Shown: positions 8,114 through 16,561 of the stretch, one piece after another
Layout: each line of letters starts with the position of its first letter
How positions within the stretch are numbered: position 1 is the first letter of the stretch
Assembly: GCA_035527535.1 (NCBI GenBank)
Contig: DATLAK010000065.1
Span: 1-37,384 of the forward strand
Direction: 5' to 3'
Origin: Armatimonadota bacterium
GTDB taxonomy: Bacteria; Armatimonadota; Hebobacteria; GCA-020354555; CP070648
Length of the DNA: 37,384 nt
The notes under the pieces: model-generated
Databases searched by the model: none
Seen by the model: only the letters and a program-made list of their open reading frames with translations
What the model was told of the DNA's origin: nothing
Program-made: the position numbers and the translations under genes

Positions 8114-9676
8114 GTGGAGCTAGCCTCAATCGCCGCAGCCGCAGCGGCTGCGATTCCCCTGTTGGGCCTGGGTGCGGCTTCTCGCCGCAGGGCGGTCTTG
8201 CCGCGCAGCCGCCTCCCCGGCCTGGTGTCTCCCGAGCGCGCCTTGACCAGGCTCTACTGGAGCGCGTGGCAGGGAGCGTGGGAGCGGCTGCACGATCCCC
8301 AACTCACCCTCATACCCACCACCGGCGCCGACGACGGGACGGCGCTCGCCGCGCAAGATGCGAAATACGCGGCCGGTGTCCTGCCTGGTCAGCGCATGCC
8401 CATGCCGCGGCAGACTCCATCGGCGCCCGTCTGGGCATGGGCGGAATGGGACATCTACCTGGTCGGCGGAGATCGCGCGCGGCTGGCGCGGGTGCTGCCC
8501 GTGGTCGCGCGCTTTCATCGGTGGATGGTGGAGAACCATCGCAGCGCCGACGGCCTCTACCATCTCGACCGGGCGACGCCCACGCGAGTGGTCCTGTCGT
8601 CGCAGATGGCGCTGGACGCGCACCGCCTGTCGCTGATGGCGCGCGAACTCGAATGCCATGATGACGCCGCGGCGTTCGCCGCCGAACACGCCGAGTTGAC
8701 GCAGGGGATCAACCGCGAGTTGTGGGCCGCCGCCGGCCGCGCATACAACGAGAATGGCACCGCCGAGACGCCGGCCCTGGCCCAGGCGTGGCCTTTGCTC
8801 GCCGGGGTCGTTCCACCACAGCGCGCCGACGCCGTAATCGGCCATCTCGCCGAGTGGATGCTGCGCCGTTCCCCGAGCGGCGAAGACATGACGGCAACCT
8901 ACGTCGTCGTGCGCGCTCTGCTGGCGGCGGGGCGACCCGGTCTGGCAAGGACGGTTGCGCTCGAACACCTGCGCGCCTTGATGACGGAGCCGGGCGCGAC
9001 GGCGCCTCACGCCGGGGTCATCGCCGCGATCATCGAGGCGGTGCTGGGTTTGAGCGCAGACGCGCGCACTGGCACGCTGCGGTGGACACCGCGTGTGAGC
9101 GCCCGCCACGGCATCCAGAACCTGCGCTTTGGGGATCACACCGTGTCGGTCAGGTCCGCGGCGCGCGCGCCGGGACGGGATTACGTCATCCGCACCGAGG
9201 CCGACCGGCCCTTCACCTTACAGGTGGCAACCGATTTCTCGCAGGGCACTGCCTGGCGCGGAAAGAAGTCACTGGGGCCGCTGAATGCGGGAGCGACCGC
9301 GATCGAGGTGCGCGCGGGAACCGCCGAGTATCGCATCCGCGGCGAGCCCGGGCCCGACGGCTTCCCGCCTGGGCAGCCGCAGGGCCTGGCGGTTGTGCGC
9401 ACCGCGCAGGGGGCACGGCTGCAATGGCAGCCATGTGTGGATGATGACCTCGCGGGCTACTGCGTCTATCGCACCGAGGACCACGGTTGGCGCAACGTGA
9501 GCGGCGCCCTGTGCGCCTGGTCGTCATACACCGACGACGATCCGCCGCCAGGGGGCTGCCGGTACGCGGTGGCGGCGGTGGATGCCGCCAGCAACACCAG
9601 CCCCATGTCCGCGCCCGCGGACCTGGGAGCAGTGGGAGGCGCGCCATCGGCGCTGACACCACCGGAATCGGCATAG
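8114..9676 (+). CDS. six-hairpin glycosidase-like protein (GH63/GH37-like) with C-terminal Fn3-like domain
   Basis: 520 residues from GTG 8114, the first start in an open frame; the ribosome-binding site is poor, so the start is uncertain. The sequence PVWAWAEWDIYLVGGDRARL, then RWMVENHRSADGLYHLD, matches the (alpha/alpha)6-barrel of trehalase/GH63 enzymes, covering about residues 30-330. Residues about 330-420 form a beta-rich region. Residues about 425-505 look like a fibronectin type III domain (GLAVVRTAQGARLQWQP, LAGYCVYR). An Ala-rich N-terminus may be a weak export signal. The substrate is not predictable and I could not place the catalytic acids. The end overlaps acpS. Confidence 0.6.
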   Translation: MELASIAAAAAAAIPLLGLGAASRRRAVLPRSRLPGLVSPERALTRLYWSAWQGAWERLHDPQLTLIPTTGADDGTALAAQDAKYAAGVLPGQRMPMPRQTPSAPVWAWAEWDIYLVGGDRARLARVLPVVARFHRWMVENHRSADGLYHLDRATPTRVVLSSQMALDAHRLSLMARELECHDDAAAFAAEHAELTQGINRELWAAAGRAYNENGTAETPALAQAWPLLAGVVPPQRADAVIGHLAEWMLRRSPSGEDMTATYVVVRALLAAGRPGLARTVALEHLRALMTEPGATAPHAGVIAAIIEAVLGLSADARTGTLRWTPRVSARHGIQNLRFGDHTVSVRSAARAPGRDYVIRTEADRPFTLQVATDFSQGTAWRGKKSLGPLNAGATAIEVRAGTAEYRIRGEPGPDGFPPGQPQGLAVVRTAQGARLQWQPCVDDDLAGYCVYRTEDHGWRNVSGALCAWSSYTDDDPPPGGCRYAVAAVDAASNTSPMSAPADLGAVGGAPSALTPPESA

Positions 9677-10014
9677 ACGTCATCGAGATCAGCCGCCTGG
9701 AGGCGGCACTAGGTCGCCAGCCGCGCCTCGAGCAGCGATGCTTCAGCCCCGCCGAACGGGAGTACAGCAACCGCTGTCGCCGCCCGGGTCAGCATTTCGC
9801 CGCTCGGTTCGCGGCGAAAGAAGCGGTGGCGAAGGCGCTGCAAATCGGCGTGCGGTGGCGGGAGATCGAGATCATCGGCGCGGGGGGGCCGCCAAGGGTG
9901 GCGCTGTCGGGCCGCACCCGGGCGGCGGCTGCGGGGCGGCGGGTGATGGTTTCGCTGTCTCACAGCGGCGACATCGCGATGGCGGTCGCGGTCGCCCACA
10001 GGAGTCGGGAATGA
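9646..10014 (+). CDS. acpS: holo-[acyl-carrier-protein] synthase
   Basis: This enzyme of about 122 residues transfers 4'-phosphopantetheine from CoA to acyl carrier protein. The motifs are complete: GIGIDVIEISRLE near the N-terminus (Mg-binding Asp), FAARFAAKEAVAKAL in the middle and VSLSHSGDIAMAVAV at the end. The frame has no ATG, GTG or TTG near the expected start. GGGAGG (9634-9639) lies six bases before an ATC codon at 9646, which gives the normal family length, so ATC is proposed as the start. The nearest standard starts (GTG 9511, TTG 9487) would add 45-53 unlike residues inside the upstream gene. It overlaps the upstream gene by 31 bases and nnr by four (ATGA). Confidence 0.88.
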   Translation: MGADTTGIGIDVIEISRLEAALGRQPRLEQRCFSPAEREYSNRCRRPGQHFAARFAAKEAVAKALQIGVRWREIEIIGAGGPPRVALSGRTRAAAAGRRVMVSLSHSGDIAMAVAVAHRSRE

Positions 10015-11564
10015 AGGTTGTGACCGCCGCGCAGATGCGGGAGATTGACCGCCGGACGATCGCGGAACGGGGCATCGCCGGCCGCGAGTTGATGGAGAAC
10101 GCGGGGCGGGCGGTCGCCGATCTGGTGCGCCACGCGGTGGCCGCGCCCACCGGCGCGAGCGCGGCCATTTTCGCCGGCAAGGGCAATAACGGTGGCGATG
10201 GCTTCGTGGCGGCGCGCCACCTCGCGCAACGGGGCATGGAGGTGCGGGTGATCCTCGCGGCGCGAGCGACGGAAGTCACCGGCGATGCGGCGCATTACCT
10301 GGCGGCAGCGGGCAGCGGCGGCGTTGCGATAGCGGAAGCGACGCAGATGGGGCCCGGTGCCTTGCGCACAGCGGCGGGGGCGGAGGTTATCGTGGATGCG
10401 CTCCTGGGCACGGGCATGAGCGGCGAAGTCACCGGTGTCGTTGGCGAGATGGTGGACCTCATCAATGACCTGCGCCGCGAGGGAAAGTGCTTGGTGGTCG
10501 CCGTGGATGTGCCTTCAGGCATCAACGCCGACACCGGGGCTGTATGCGGGCGCGCGGTCGCGGCGGACCACACGGTGACGATGGGCCTGCCCAAGCTGGG
10601 GCTGCTGCTGGGGGAGGGGATAGCGCACGCGGGGGCGGTGATGGTGGCCGACATCGGCTTTCCGGCGGACGTGATCGCGGACTCGCCGTGCGCGGCCGAG
10701 CTAATCGAACGCGAGTGGGCGCAGGCGGCGCTGCCGGCGCCGCGGCTGGACGCGCACAAGGGCGACCGCGGCCGGGTGGCGGTTATCGCCGGGTCCGTGG
10801 GCATGACGGGGGCGGCGGCGCTGAGCTCGATGGCAGCCCTGCGCATGGGTGCGGGGCTGGTGACCCTGGGCGTGCCGGCAAGCGTGAACGACATCATGGA
10901 AGTGAAGCTGACCGAAGCCATGACGCGCCCCCTGCCTGAGACGCCGGAACATACGCTCGCGAGGGCAGCCTATGCGGCCGCACTCGATTTGGCGCATGGC
11001 GCCGACGCGGTGGTTCTGGGGCCGGGGCTGTCGCGCCATGAGGAAACGGCGAGCTTGATCCGGGATCTCGTGCCGGCGATCCAGCGACCGCTGGTGCTGG
11101 ACGCCGACGGGCTCAACGCGCTGGCCGGCCAGGGTGAACTGCTCCGGCGCCGACGCGCACCGACGGTGTGCACGCCGCACCCGGGCGAGATGGGGAGACT
11201 GGTGGGCCTGACGGCCGCGCAAGTGCAAGGCGATCGTCTGGGCGTCGCCCGGCGCGCGGCGGCCGACTTGGGCTGCGTGATCCTGCTCAAGGGGGCGAGA
11301 ACCATCATCGCGGAACCGGGGGACCGCGCGCGGATCAATCCCACCGGCAACCCCGGCATGGCTTCCGGGGGCACCGGCGACGTGCTGGCGGGGATGATCG
11401 GCGCGCTGCTGGGGCAGGGGTGCGAGGCCGGCGATGCCGCGAGCGCGGCGGCGTTCTTCCACGGCCTGGCGGGCGACCATGCCGCCCGTGATCGCGGCCA
11501 GCGCTGCCTGGTCGCGGGCGACCTCATTGATTGCCTGCCGTCGGCGCTGAAGCCGCCGACCTGA
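10011..11564 (+). CDS. nnr: bifunctional NAD(P)H-hydrate repair enzyme (epimerase + dehydratase)
   Basis: 517 residues. The protein repairs damaged hydrated NAD(P)H: the N-terminal YjeF_N domain interconverts epimers and the C-terminal ribokinase-fold domain dehydrates them using ADP or ATP. The ATG at 10011 overlaps the acpS stop as ATGA, with AGGAG upstream. The epimerase signature GKGNNGGDGFVAARHL is near residue 56. The dehydratase signatures TPHPGEMGRL and NPTGNPGMASGGTGDVLAGM lie near residues 390 and 445-463. The acpS-nnr pairing is common in bacteria. Confidence 0.95.
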   Translation: MKVVTAAQMREIDRRTIAERGIAGRELMENAGRAVADLVRHAVAAPTGASAAIFAGKGNNGGDGFVAARHLAQRGMEVRVILAARATEVTGDAAHYLAAAGSGGVAIAEATQMGPGALRTAAGAEVIVDALLGTGMSGEVTGVVGEMVDLINDLRREGKCLVVAVDVPSGINADTGAVCGRAVAADHTVTMGLPKLGLLLGEGIAHAGAVMVADIGFPADVIADSPCAAELIEREWAQAALPAPRLDAHKGDRGRVAVIAGSVGMTGAAALSSMAALRMGAGLVTLGVPASVNDIMEVKLTEAMTRPLPETPEHTLARAAYAAALDLAHGADAVVLGPGLSRHEETASLIRDLVPAIQRPLVLDADGLNALAGQGELLRRRRAPTVCTPHPGEMGRLVGLTAAQVQGDRLGVARRAAADLGCVILLKGARTIIAEPGDRARINPTGNPGMASGGTGDVLAGMIGALLGQGCEAGDAASAAAFFHGLAGDHAARDRGQRCLVAGDLIDCLPSALKPPT

Positions 11565-11583
11565 CGCCGGGTTGCGCCGCAGG

Positions 11584-11613
11584 TTGTCGCGGGCTGCGGG
11601 GCTGTGCTATAAT
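11584..11613 (+). promoter_or_regulatory. promoter of trpS
   Basis: TTGTCG (11584-11589), 18 bases, then a perfect TATAAT (11608-11613) preceded by TGC, an extended -10. It lies in the short gap after nnr and gives trpS a leader of about 20 bases. Confidence 0.7.
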
Positions 11614-11639
11614 CCGCTGCACATGCGTCGGAGGGTAGA

Positions 11640-12647
11640 TTGAAGCAGGGCGTCATCTTCAGCGGCATGCGCCCCACCGGGCGGCTGCACCTGGGCAACC
11701 TCGAGGGGGCGCTGCGCAACTGGGTGGCGTTGCAGGACGACTACGAGCTCTACTGCGGCATCGTTGACCTGCACGCCCTGACCACCGATTGCGAGGACAC
11801 CTCGCAGCTCGCCGAGCGCGTCCGCGAGATGGCCATGGACTTCATCGCCGCCGGCATTGATCCCGAGCGCGCGACCGTTCTGGTGCAGTCCCACGTTCGT
11901 GAGCACGCCGAGCTGCACCTGCTGTTGTCCATGGTCACCCCGGTGGGGTGGCTGGAGCGGGTGCCGACCTACAAGGAGAAGGTAGACGATCTCCACGGCG
12001 CCGCGCCGGGCTACGGTCTGCTCGGCTACCCGGTGCTGATGGCGGCCGACATTATGCTCTACCGGGCGGATACGGTGCCGGTGGGGCAGGACCAGCTTCC
12101 GCACCTCGAGCTCACGCGCGAGATCGCGCGGCGTTTCAACCATCTTTACGGGGAGGTGTTTCCGGAACCCGCCGCGAAGATAACGGCAAACGCGGTGCTG
12201 CCCGGCCTCGACGGGCGCAAGATGAGCAAGTCCTACGACAACCTGATATACGTGGCCGAGGAGCCGGAATCCATTCGCGCCAAGGTCAAGCGCATGTTCA
12301 CCGATCCGGCGCGGGCCTATCGCAGTGACGCGGGGCACCCCGACGTATGCCCGGTATTCACCTACCACTCCATCTACACCGAGACCGAGCTGACACGCCA
12401 GATCGCGTCCGACTGCAGGGGCGCCGCTATCGGGTGTGTGGACTGCAAACAGCGGCTGGCGCAGTCCATCGTCGAGGCGTTGGCGCCGATTCGCGAGCGC
12501 CGTCAGCAGTTGGAACGGACCCCCGGCCTGGTGGATGACCTCCTGCACCAGGGCGCCGAGCGGGCGCGCAAGGCGGCGCGCGCGACCATGACCCTGGTGC
12601 GAGAGGCGATGAAACTGCCCGAGGAGAAGATAACGGTAGGCACCTGA
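11640..12647 (+). CDS. trpS: tryptophanyl-tRNA synthetase
   Basis: This 335-residue class I synthetase charges tRNA-Trp. The start is TTG 11640, with GGAGGG just upstream and the extended -10 promoter behind it. The HIGH-type motif is RPTGRLHLGN (residues 11-20; His17, Gly19, Asn20), and the KMSKS loop is intact in DGRKMSKSYDN (about 194-198). ADIMLYRADTVPVGQDQ is typical of TrpRS. It heads a same-strand run with scpA, scpB, the carboxypeptidase and rluB. Confidence 0.97.
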   Translation: MKQGVIFSGMRPTGRLHLGNLEGALRNWVALQDDYELYCGIVDLHALTTDCEDTSQLAERVREMAMDFIAAGIDPERATVLVQSHVREHAELHLLLSMVTPVGWLERVPTYKEKVDDLHGAAPGYGLLGYPVLMAADIMLYRADTVPVGQDQLPHLELTREIARRFNHLYGEVFPEPAAKITANAVLPGLDGRKMSKSYDNLIYVAEEPESIRAKVKRMFTDPARAYRSDAGHPDVCPVFTYHSIYTETELTRQIASDCRGAAIGCVDCKQRLAQSIVEALAPIRERRQQLERTPGLVDDLLHQGAERARKAARATMTLVREAMKLPEEKITVGT

Positions 12648-12719
12648 AGCTGCAAGCACAATCCGGCAACCACATGCTGACCATTTCACGCAGCCACAAT
12701 CGCAGCAAGGAGAGCCGCA

Positions 12720-13499
12720 ATGATCACCGCCGCTAAGCCCCAGCTCGCGCCGGAGCTTCATGCCTGCTTCACGGGCCACCCGGTGCGGCTGCCGGTCTTC
12801 GAGGGGCCCCTCGACTTGCTGTTGCACCTCATCAATCGCCAGCAGATAGACATCTACAACATCCCCATCGCGCGCATCACCTCCCAGTACCTCGATTACC
12901 TCGCCCTGCTCGAGCAGTTCAACCTCGAAGTCGCCGGCGAGTTCCTGGTGATGGCGGCGACCTTGCTCGAGATCAAGTCCAAGCTGCTGCTGCCGCGGGC
13001 GGCGGTGGCCGGCGACGAGGACGAGGATGGCGCCGACCCGCGTGCGGCGCTGGTGGAGCGGCTGCTCGAGTACCGCAAGTACCAGGAGGCGGCCGCGACC
13101 TTGAGCGAGCGCGCGGAGTTCCAGCGCTGGGTCTTCAGCCGCTCCCTGCTGGGCCAGGAGGAGGATGACGGCGGCTACCTGATGCTCAACGCGGCCAGCG
13201 CTTTCGACCTCTGGGCCGCGGTGCAGCGGGTGCTGGAGCGAGCGCGGGAATCGCCGGTGGCCGAGCTGCGCCGGCCGCGGGTGACGGTGGCGATGAAGAT
13301 CGCCCAGATCGCCGCGCGCCTGCGCGAGGCGGGCGACGAGGGCGTGGATTTCCTCGGTCTGTTCCCCGACATGGTCACCCGCATCGAGGTCATCGTCACC
13401 TTCCTGGCGGTGCTGGAGATGATCCGGCGCCAGGCGATCCGCGTGCTGCAGAAGCGCGCCTTCGGCGATATCAGGATCTACCGCAATGGAACTCACTGA
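12720..13499 (+). CDS. scpA: segregation and condensation protein A
   Basis: The 259-residue kleisin subunit bridges SMC heads in the bacterial condensin. The ATG at 12720 has AAGGAG upstream. The N-terminal signature LPVFEGPLDLLLHLI (residues about 24-38) and QQIDIYNIPIARIT are classical. The C-terminal winged-helix region contains VTFLAVLEMIRRQAI and ends with FGDIRIY. It overlaps scpB by 14 bases, implying coupled translation. No smc gene is in this window. Confidence 0.96.
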   Translation: MITAAKPQLAPELHACFTGHPVRLPVFEGPLDLLLHLINRQQIDIYNIPIARITSQYLDYLALLEQFNLEVAGEFLVMAATLLEIKSKLLLPRAAVAGDEDEDGADPRAALVERLLEYRKYQEAAATLSERAEFQRWVFSRSLLGQEEDDGGYLMLNAASAFDLWAAVQRVLERARESPVAELRRPRVTVAMKIAQIAARLREAGDEGVDFLGLFPDMVTRIEVIVTFLAVLEMIRRQAIRVLQKRAFGDIRIYRNGTH

Positions 13500-14163
13500 G
13501 GCGTTGGGGCCGGCGAGCCACCGCGAGGACGACGAGGGTGACCTGAGCTGCTGTCTGGAGGCGCTGCTGTTCATGTCGGGCGGCCCGCTGAGCTTGCAGG
13601 ATCTGTGTGAGCTCACCGGGCGCGAGCCGGAGCAGATCAACGCCGCCCTCGATCGGCTGGGGGGGGAGTGCGCGGGGCGCGCGGTATGGGTCGTCAGCGT
13701 CGCCGGCGGCTTCCAGTTGGCGACGCGACCGCGGTACGGCGAGCTGATCGCGAAGCTGCTGCAGCCGAAGCGCTTCCGCCTGTCCCGCGCGGCGCTGGAG
13801 ACGCTGGCCATCGTCGCTTACAAGCAGCCGGTGACACGCCCGGAGATCGAGGAGATCCGCGGGGTCAACGTGGACGGGGTGATGGACACGCTGATGCAGT
13901 ACGAGCTGGTGCGGGAGTGCGGGCGGCGGCGAACCCCCGGCCGCCCCATCCAGTACGCCACCAGCGAGGCGTTTCTGACCCACTTCGGCCTCAACTCCGT
14001 GCACGACCTGCCCGACTTGGAGCGGTTGGGACGACGAGAACCGGTGGAGACGGAAGCGGAGGAAATCGAGGACGACGCCGCAGCGATGGCGCCGTGCGAC
14101 CAACACGGCGCGCAACCGCGAGCACCGAAGGAGCCGACGTGCGACCAGCCATCACCGCCCTAG
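13486..14163 (+). CDS. scpB: segregation and condensation protein B
   Basis: The 225-residue partner of ScpA in the SMC complex. The ATG at 13486 lies inside the end of scpA. Two winged-helix domains are visible: ALLFMSGGPLSLQDL at the start, and LETLAIVAYKQPVTRPEIEEIRGV followed by GRRRTPGRPIQYATSEAFLTHFGL. The last 40 residues are acidic then polar and variable, normal for the family. It overlaps the next gene by 25 bases. Confidence 0.95.
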   Translation: MELTEALGPASHREDDEGDLSCCLEALLFMSGGPLSLQDLCELTGREPEQINAALDRLGGECAGRAVWVVSVAGGFQLATRPRYGELIAKLLQPKRFRLSRAALETLAIVAYKQPVTRPEIEEIRGVNVDGVMDTLMQYELVRECGRRRTPGRPIQYATSEAFLTHFGLNSVHDLPDLERLGRREPVETEAEEIEDDAAAMAPCDQHGAQPRAPKEPTCDQPSPP

Positions 14164-15389
14164 TCACCGCTCTCATCGCCGCCGGCGCGGCGGCGGCTGC
14201 GCGCGCGGAGCCACCGCGCATCGCCGCCTCCGCGGCGATCCTGATGGACGCCGAAACCGGACAGGTGCTGTATGAGAAAAACGCCGATGAACGGCGCCCC
14301 ATCGCCAGCACCACCAAGGTCATGACGGCCCTCATCATCCTCGAACACGGCAAGCTGGATATGATGTGCGCCGCGAGCAAGCACGCCGCGCAGACCCCGC
14401 AAAGCTCGATCTGGCTGCAGCCGGGCGAGCACCTGCGCTTGGAGGATTTGCTGGCCGCGATCCTGGTCAAGTCGGCGAATGATGCGTGCGTGGCGGCGGC
14501 GGAGGCGGTGGCCGGCAGTGAGGCGGCGTTCGTCGAGCTGATGAACCGGCGGGCGCAAGCGCTGGGCGCGACCAACACCCACTTCGTCAACCCCAACGGT
14601 CTCTATGACCCGCGGCACTACTCGAGCGCCCGCGACCTCGCCCTCATCACCCAGGTTGCGCTGCGCGTGCCGAAATTTGCCGAGCTGGTGCGCACCAAGT
14701 CGGCCGCCATCCCGTGGGCGGGCAAGGATTATGAGCGCGCGCTGGTGAACAAGAACAAGCTGCTGAGCATGATGCCGAGCGCGGACGGCGTCAAGACGGG
14801 TTACGTGCGTGAGTCGGGGCAATGCCTGGTCGCGTCCGCCACCCGCGACCGATGGCAGCTGATCGCGGTGTTGCTGGACAGCCCCGACTTGTGGGAGGAG
14901 GCGCCGGCGCTGCTGGAGTACGGTTTCCACGACTTTCGCGCGCTGTGCTTCGCGCGCCGCGGCGAGCCGGCGCTGACGGTGCCGGTGCGCGGCGGGGCGC
15001 GTGCGCAGTTGCGGCTGGTGCCCGCGGCGACCCTGATGCTGGTGCTGCCGAAGTGGAGCAACCGTGGGTACACTCCGCGGGTGGAGCTGACGAGATCGCG
15101 CATCGCCGCCCCGGTCAGTGCGGGAGAGAAGATGGGACGCATGGTGTTGACGGCGGGCAACCATGAGCTGACCGCCGTGGACCTGGTCGCCGCCGAGACG
15201 GTGCCGCGCTCCGTGCTCGCCAGCGTCCGCCTGGGAACCACGTGGCTTGTCTTTTCGCTCTTCGCCGCGGCGATGGTCGTGCGCAGCTACTCCGTGACGA
15301 CCAGGAAGTACAAGTACCGCACCGGGCGTGTGCGGGTCAAGATGGCACCTGTGCAGCAAGCGCCGCGTTCCAGCGCCAGTCCGCGCTAA
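14139..15389 (+). CDS. D-alanyl-D-alanine carboxypeptidase (PBP5 family, S11)
   Basis: 416 residues. GTG 14139, with GGAG upstream, begins inside the end of scpB. The protein trims the terminal D-Ala of peptidoglycan stem peptides outside the membrane. Residues 1-23 form a signal peptide (ARAEP cleavage region). The three penicillin-binding motifs are complete: Ser57-Thr-Thr-Lys60, Ser112-Ala-Asn114 and Lys219-Thr-Gly. A C-terminal hydrophobic segment (WLVFSLFAAAMVV) before a basic tail likely anchors it. Genes of this family often follow scpAB and precede rluB, as here. Confidence 0.94.
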   Translation: MRPAITALVTALIAAGAAAAARAEPPRIAASAAILMDAETGQVLYEKNADERRPIASTTKVMTALIILEHGKLDMMCAASKHAAQTPQSSIWLQPGEHLRLEDLLAAILVKSANDACVAAAEAVAGSEAAFVELMNRRAQALGATNTHFVNPNGLYDPRHYSSARDLALITQVALRVPKFAELVRTKSAAIPWAGKDYERALVNKNKLLSMMPSADGVKTGYVRESGQCLVASATRDRWQLIAVLLDSPDLWEEAPALLEYGFHDFRALCFARRGEPALTVPVRGGARAQLRLVPAATLMLVLPKWSNRGYTPRVELTRSRIAAPVSAGEKMGRMVLTAGNHELTAVDLVAAETVPRSVLASVRLGTTWLVFSLFAAAMVVRSYSVTTRKYKYRTGRVRVKMAPVQQAPRSSASPR

Positions 15390-15490
15390 GCGCTTGCTTT
15401 GCCCTCGCCAGGCGTCCACCATCATCACCCATCAATCATCCGCAGGCGTCGCGCCCAGCCGCGGCACGCCCGCACCCGGGAGATTCCACC

Positions 15491-16249
15491 GTGGCCGAGA
15501 ACGGAAACACGACTGCCGTAGGTCCCATGCGGCTGCAGAGGTACATGTCGCAGGCGGGGGTCGCCTCCCGCCGCAAGAGCGAGGAGCTCATCGCCGCCGG
15601 ACGGGTCACTGTTGACGGGGTGGTCGCCACCCTTGGCGACAAAGCTGACCCCGCGCGTCAGGTGGTGGCGGTGGACGGCGCGCCCGTGCGCCGGGCGGCG
15701 CGCGAGTATTTCATGCTGCACAAGCCCAAGAAGTATCTGTGCACGGTGAGTGATCGCTTCGGGCGGCGCACGGTGCTCGACCTGATCCCGGAAGCGCCGC
15801 TGGGCACCCACCCCGTGGGGCGCCTGGACGCGGACGTCGAAGGGCTGCTGCTGCTGACCAATGACGGCGATTTCACCGCCGCCGTCACCCATCCGTCGCG
15901 CCAGGTCGAGAAGGTTTACCTCGCGCGCGTGCGTGGAGTGCCGTCACCGGGGGACCTCGCGCACTTGCGCTCCGGGGTGCGGCTCGAGGACGGTGTCAGC
16001 GCCCCGGCGCGCGCGCGGTTGATAGAGCAGCGGGACGATCAGGCGATCGTCGAGCTGGGAATTCACGAGGGGCGCAAGCGCCAGGTCAAGCGGATGATGA
16101 TGGCGGTGCGTCACCCGGTGCTGTCACTCAAGCGCGTACGCGTCGGGCCGTTGGAGTTGGGGGAGCTGGAGCGCGGCAAGTGGCGGCGGCTGACGCCGCA
16201 AGAGGTGGAGGCCTGCCTGGCGGCGGCGGGGGCGCGCAAGGGGCGTTAG
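15491..16249 (+). CDS. rluB: 23S rRNA pseudouridine synthase (RluB/RsuA family)
   Basis: 252 residues. The start is GTG 15491, with GGGAG about eight bases upstream; ATG 15527 is an alternative with a weaker site. An N-terminal S4 RNA-binding domain (MRLQRYMSQAGVASRRKSEE) is followed by the catalytic domain with GRLDADVEGLLLLTNDG, where Asp113 is the catalytic aspartate, and EGRKRQVKRMM. It isomerises a uridine in large-subunit rRNA; assignment to RluB rather than another RsuA-family member rests on overall similarity. Confidence 0.9.
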   Translation: MAENGNTTAVGPMRLQRYMSQAGVASRRKSEELIAAGRVTVDGVVATLGDKADPARQVVAVDGAPVRRAAREYFMLHKPKKYLCTVSDRFGRRTVLDLIPEAPLGTHPVGRLDADVEGLLLLTNDGDFTAAVTHPSRQVEKVYLARVRGVPSPGDLAHLRSGVRLEDGVSAPARARLIEQRDDQAIVELGIHEGRKRQVKRMMMAVRHPVLSLKRVRVGPLELGELERGKWRRLTPQEVEACLAAAGARKGR

Positions 16250-16275
16250 CCCGCACTATTCATGTCATGAACGCG

Positions 16276-16310
16276 GCGAAGCGAAGTGAAGTGAAGTGAA
16301 GTGAAGTGAG
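16276..16310. repeat. pentanucleotide tandem repeat
   Basis: Seven consecutive five-base units: GCGAA twice, GTGAA four times and GTGAG once. It lies between the convergent ends of rluB and rpmB and runs into a GAGGAATCC unit of the dispersed GTCATTC-type repeat. Confidence 0.7.
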
Positions 16311-16357
16311 GAATCCGTCGGCCTGGGCGGGCGGCCGCGGAGAGCCCTCGCCCACGC

Positions 16358-16561
16358 TCAGGATGACCCTCGCTGCGCTCGGGTCACCTTGCCCGCCTTG
16401 ATGCACTTGGCGCAGACGCGAAGCACCTTCGCGCCCTTGTGCCCGGCCGCCTTGACGCGCTGCAGGTTGGGCAGCCAGCGCCGCTTGGTGCGGATGTGAG
16501 AGTGGCTGATGCTGTACCCCACCTGGGGGCCTTTTCCGCAAACGGCGCAGCGCTGAGACAT
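16358..16561 (-). CDS. rpmB: ribosomal protein bL28 (zinc-binding form)
   Basis: 67 residues. The ATG at 16561 has GAGG upstream. The start [12 protein letters not shown] and end [11 protein letters not shown] carry two Cys-x2-Cys pairs (Cys5/Cys8 and Cys50/Cys53), the zinc-ribbon form of L28. [18 protein letters not shown] is the conserved core. It is transcribed alone and convergent with rluB. Confidence 0.94.
   Translation of the reverse strand: MSQRCAVCGKGPQVGYSISHSHIRTKRRWLPNLQRVKAAGHKGAKVLRVCAKCIKAGKVTRAQRGSS

Noticed and set aside
11607-13811. Antisense open frame of 734 codons across trpS, scpA and scpB
   Set aside because: It is a shadow of three well-recognised genes in very GC-rich DNA, rich in His/Arg/Gln with no motif or ribosome-binding site.
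14160-15428. Antisense open frame of 422 codons across the D,D-carboxypeptidase
   Set aside because: The plus strand encodes a complete carboxypeptidase with all three active-site motifs; the antisense product has no recognisable feature.
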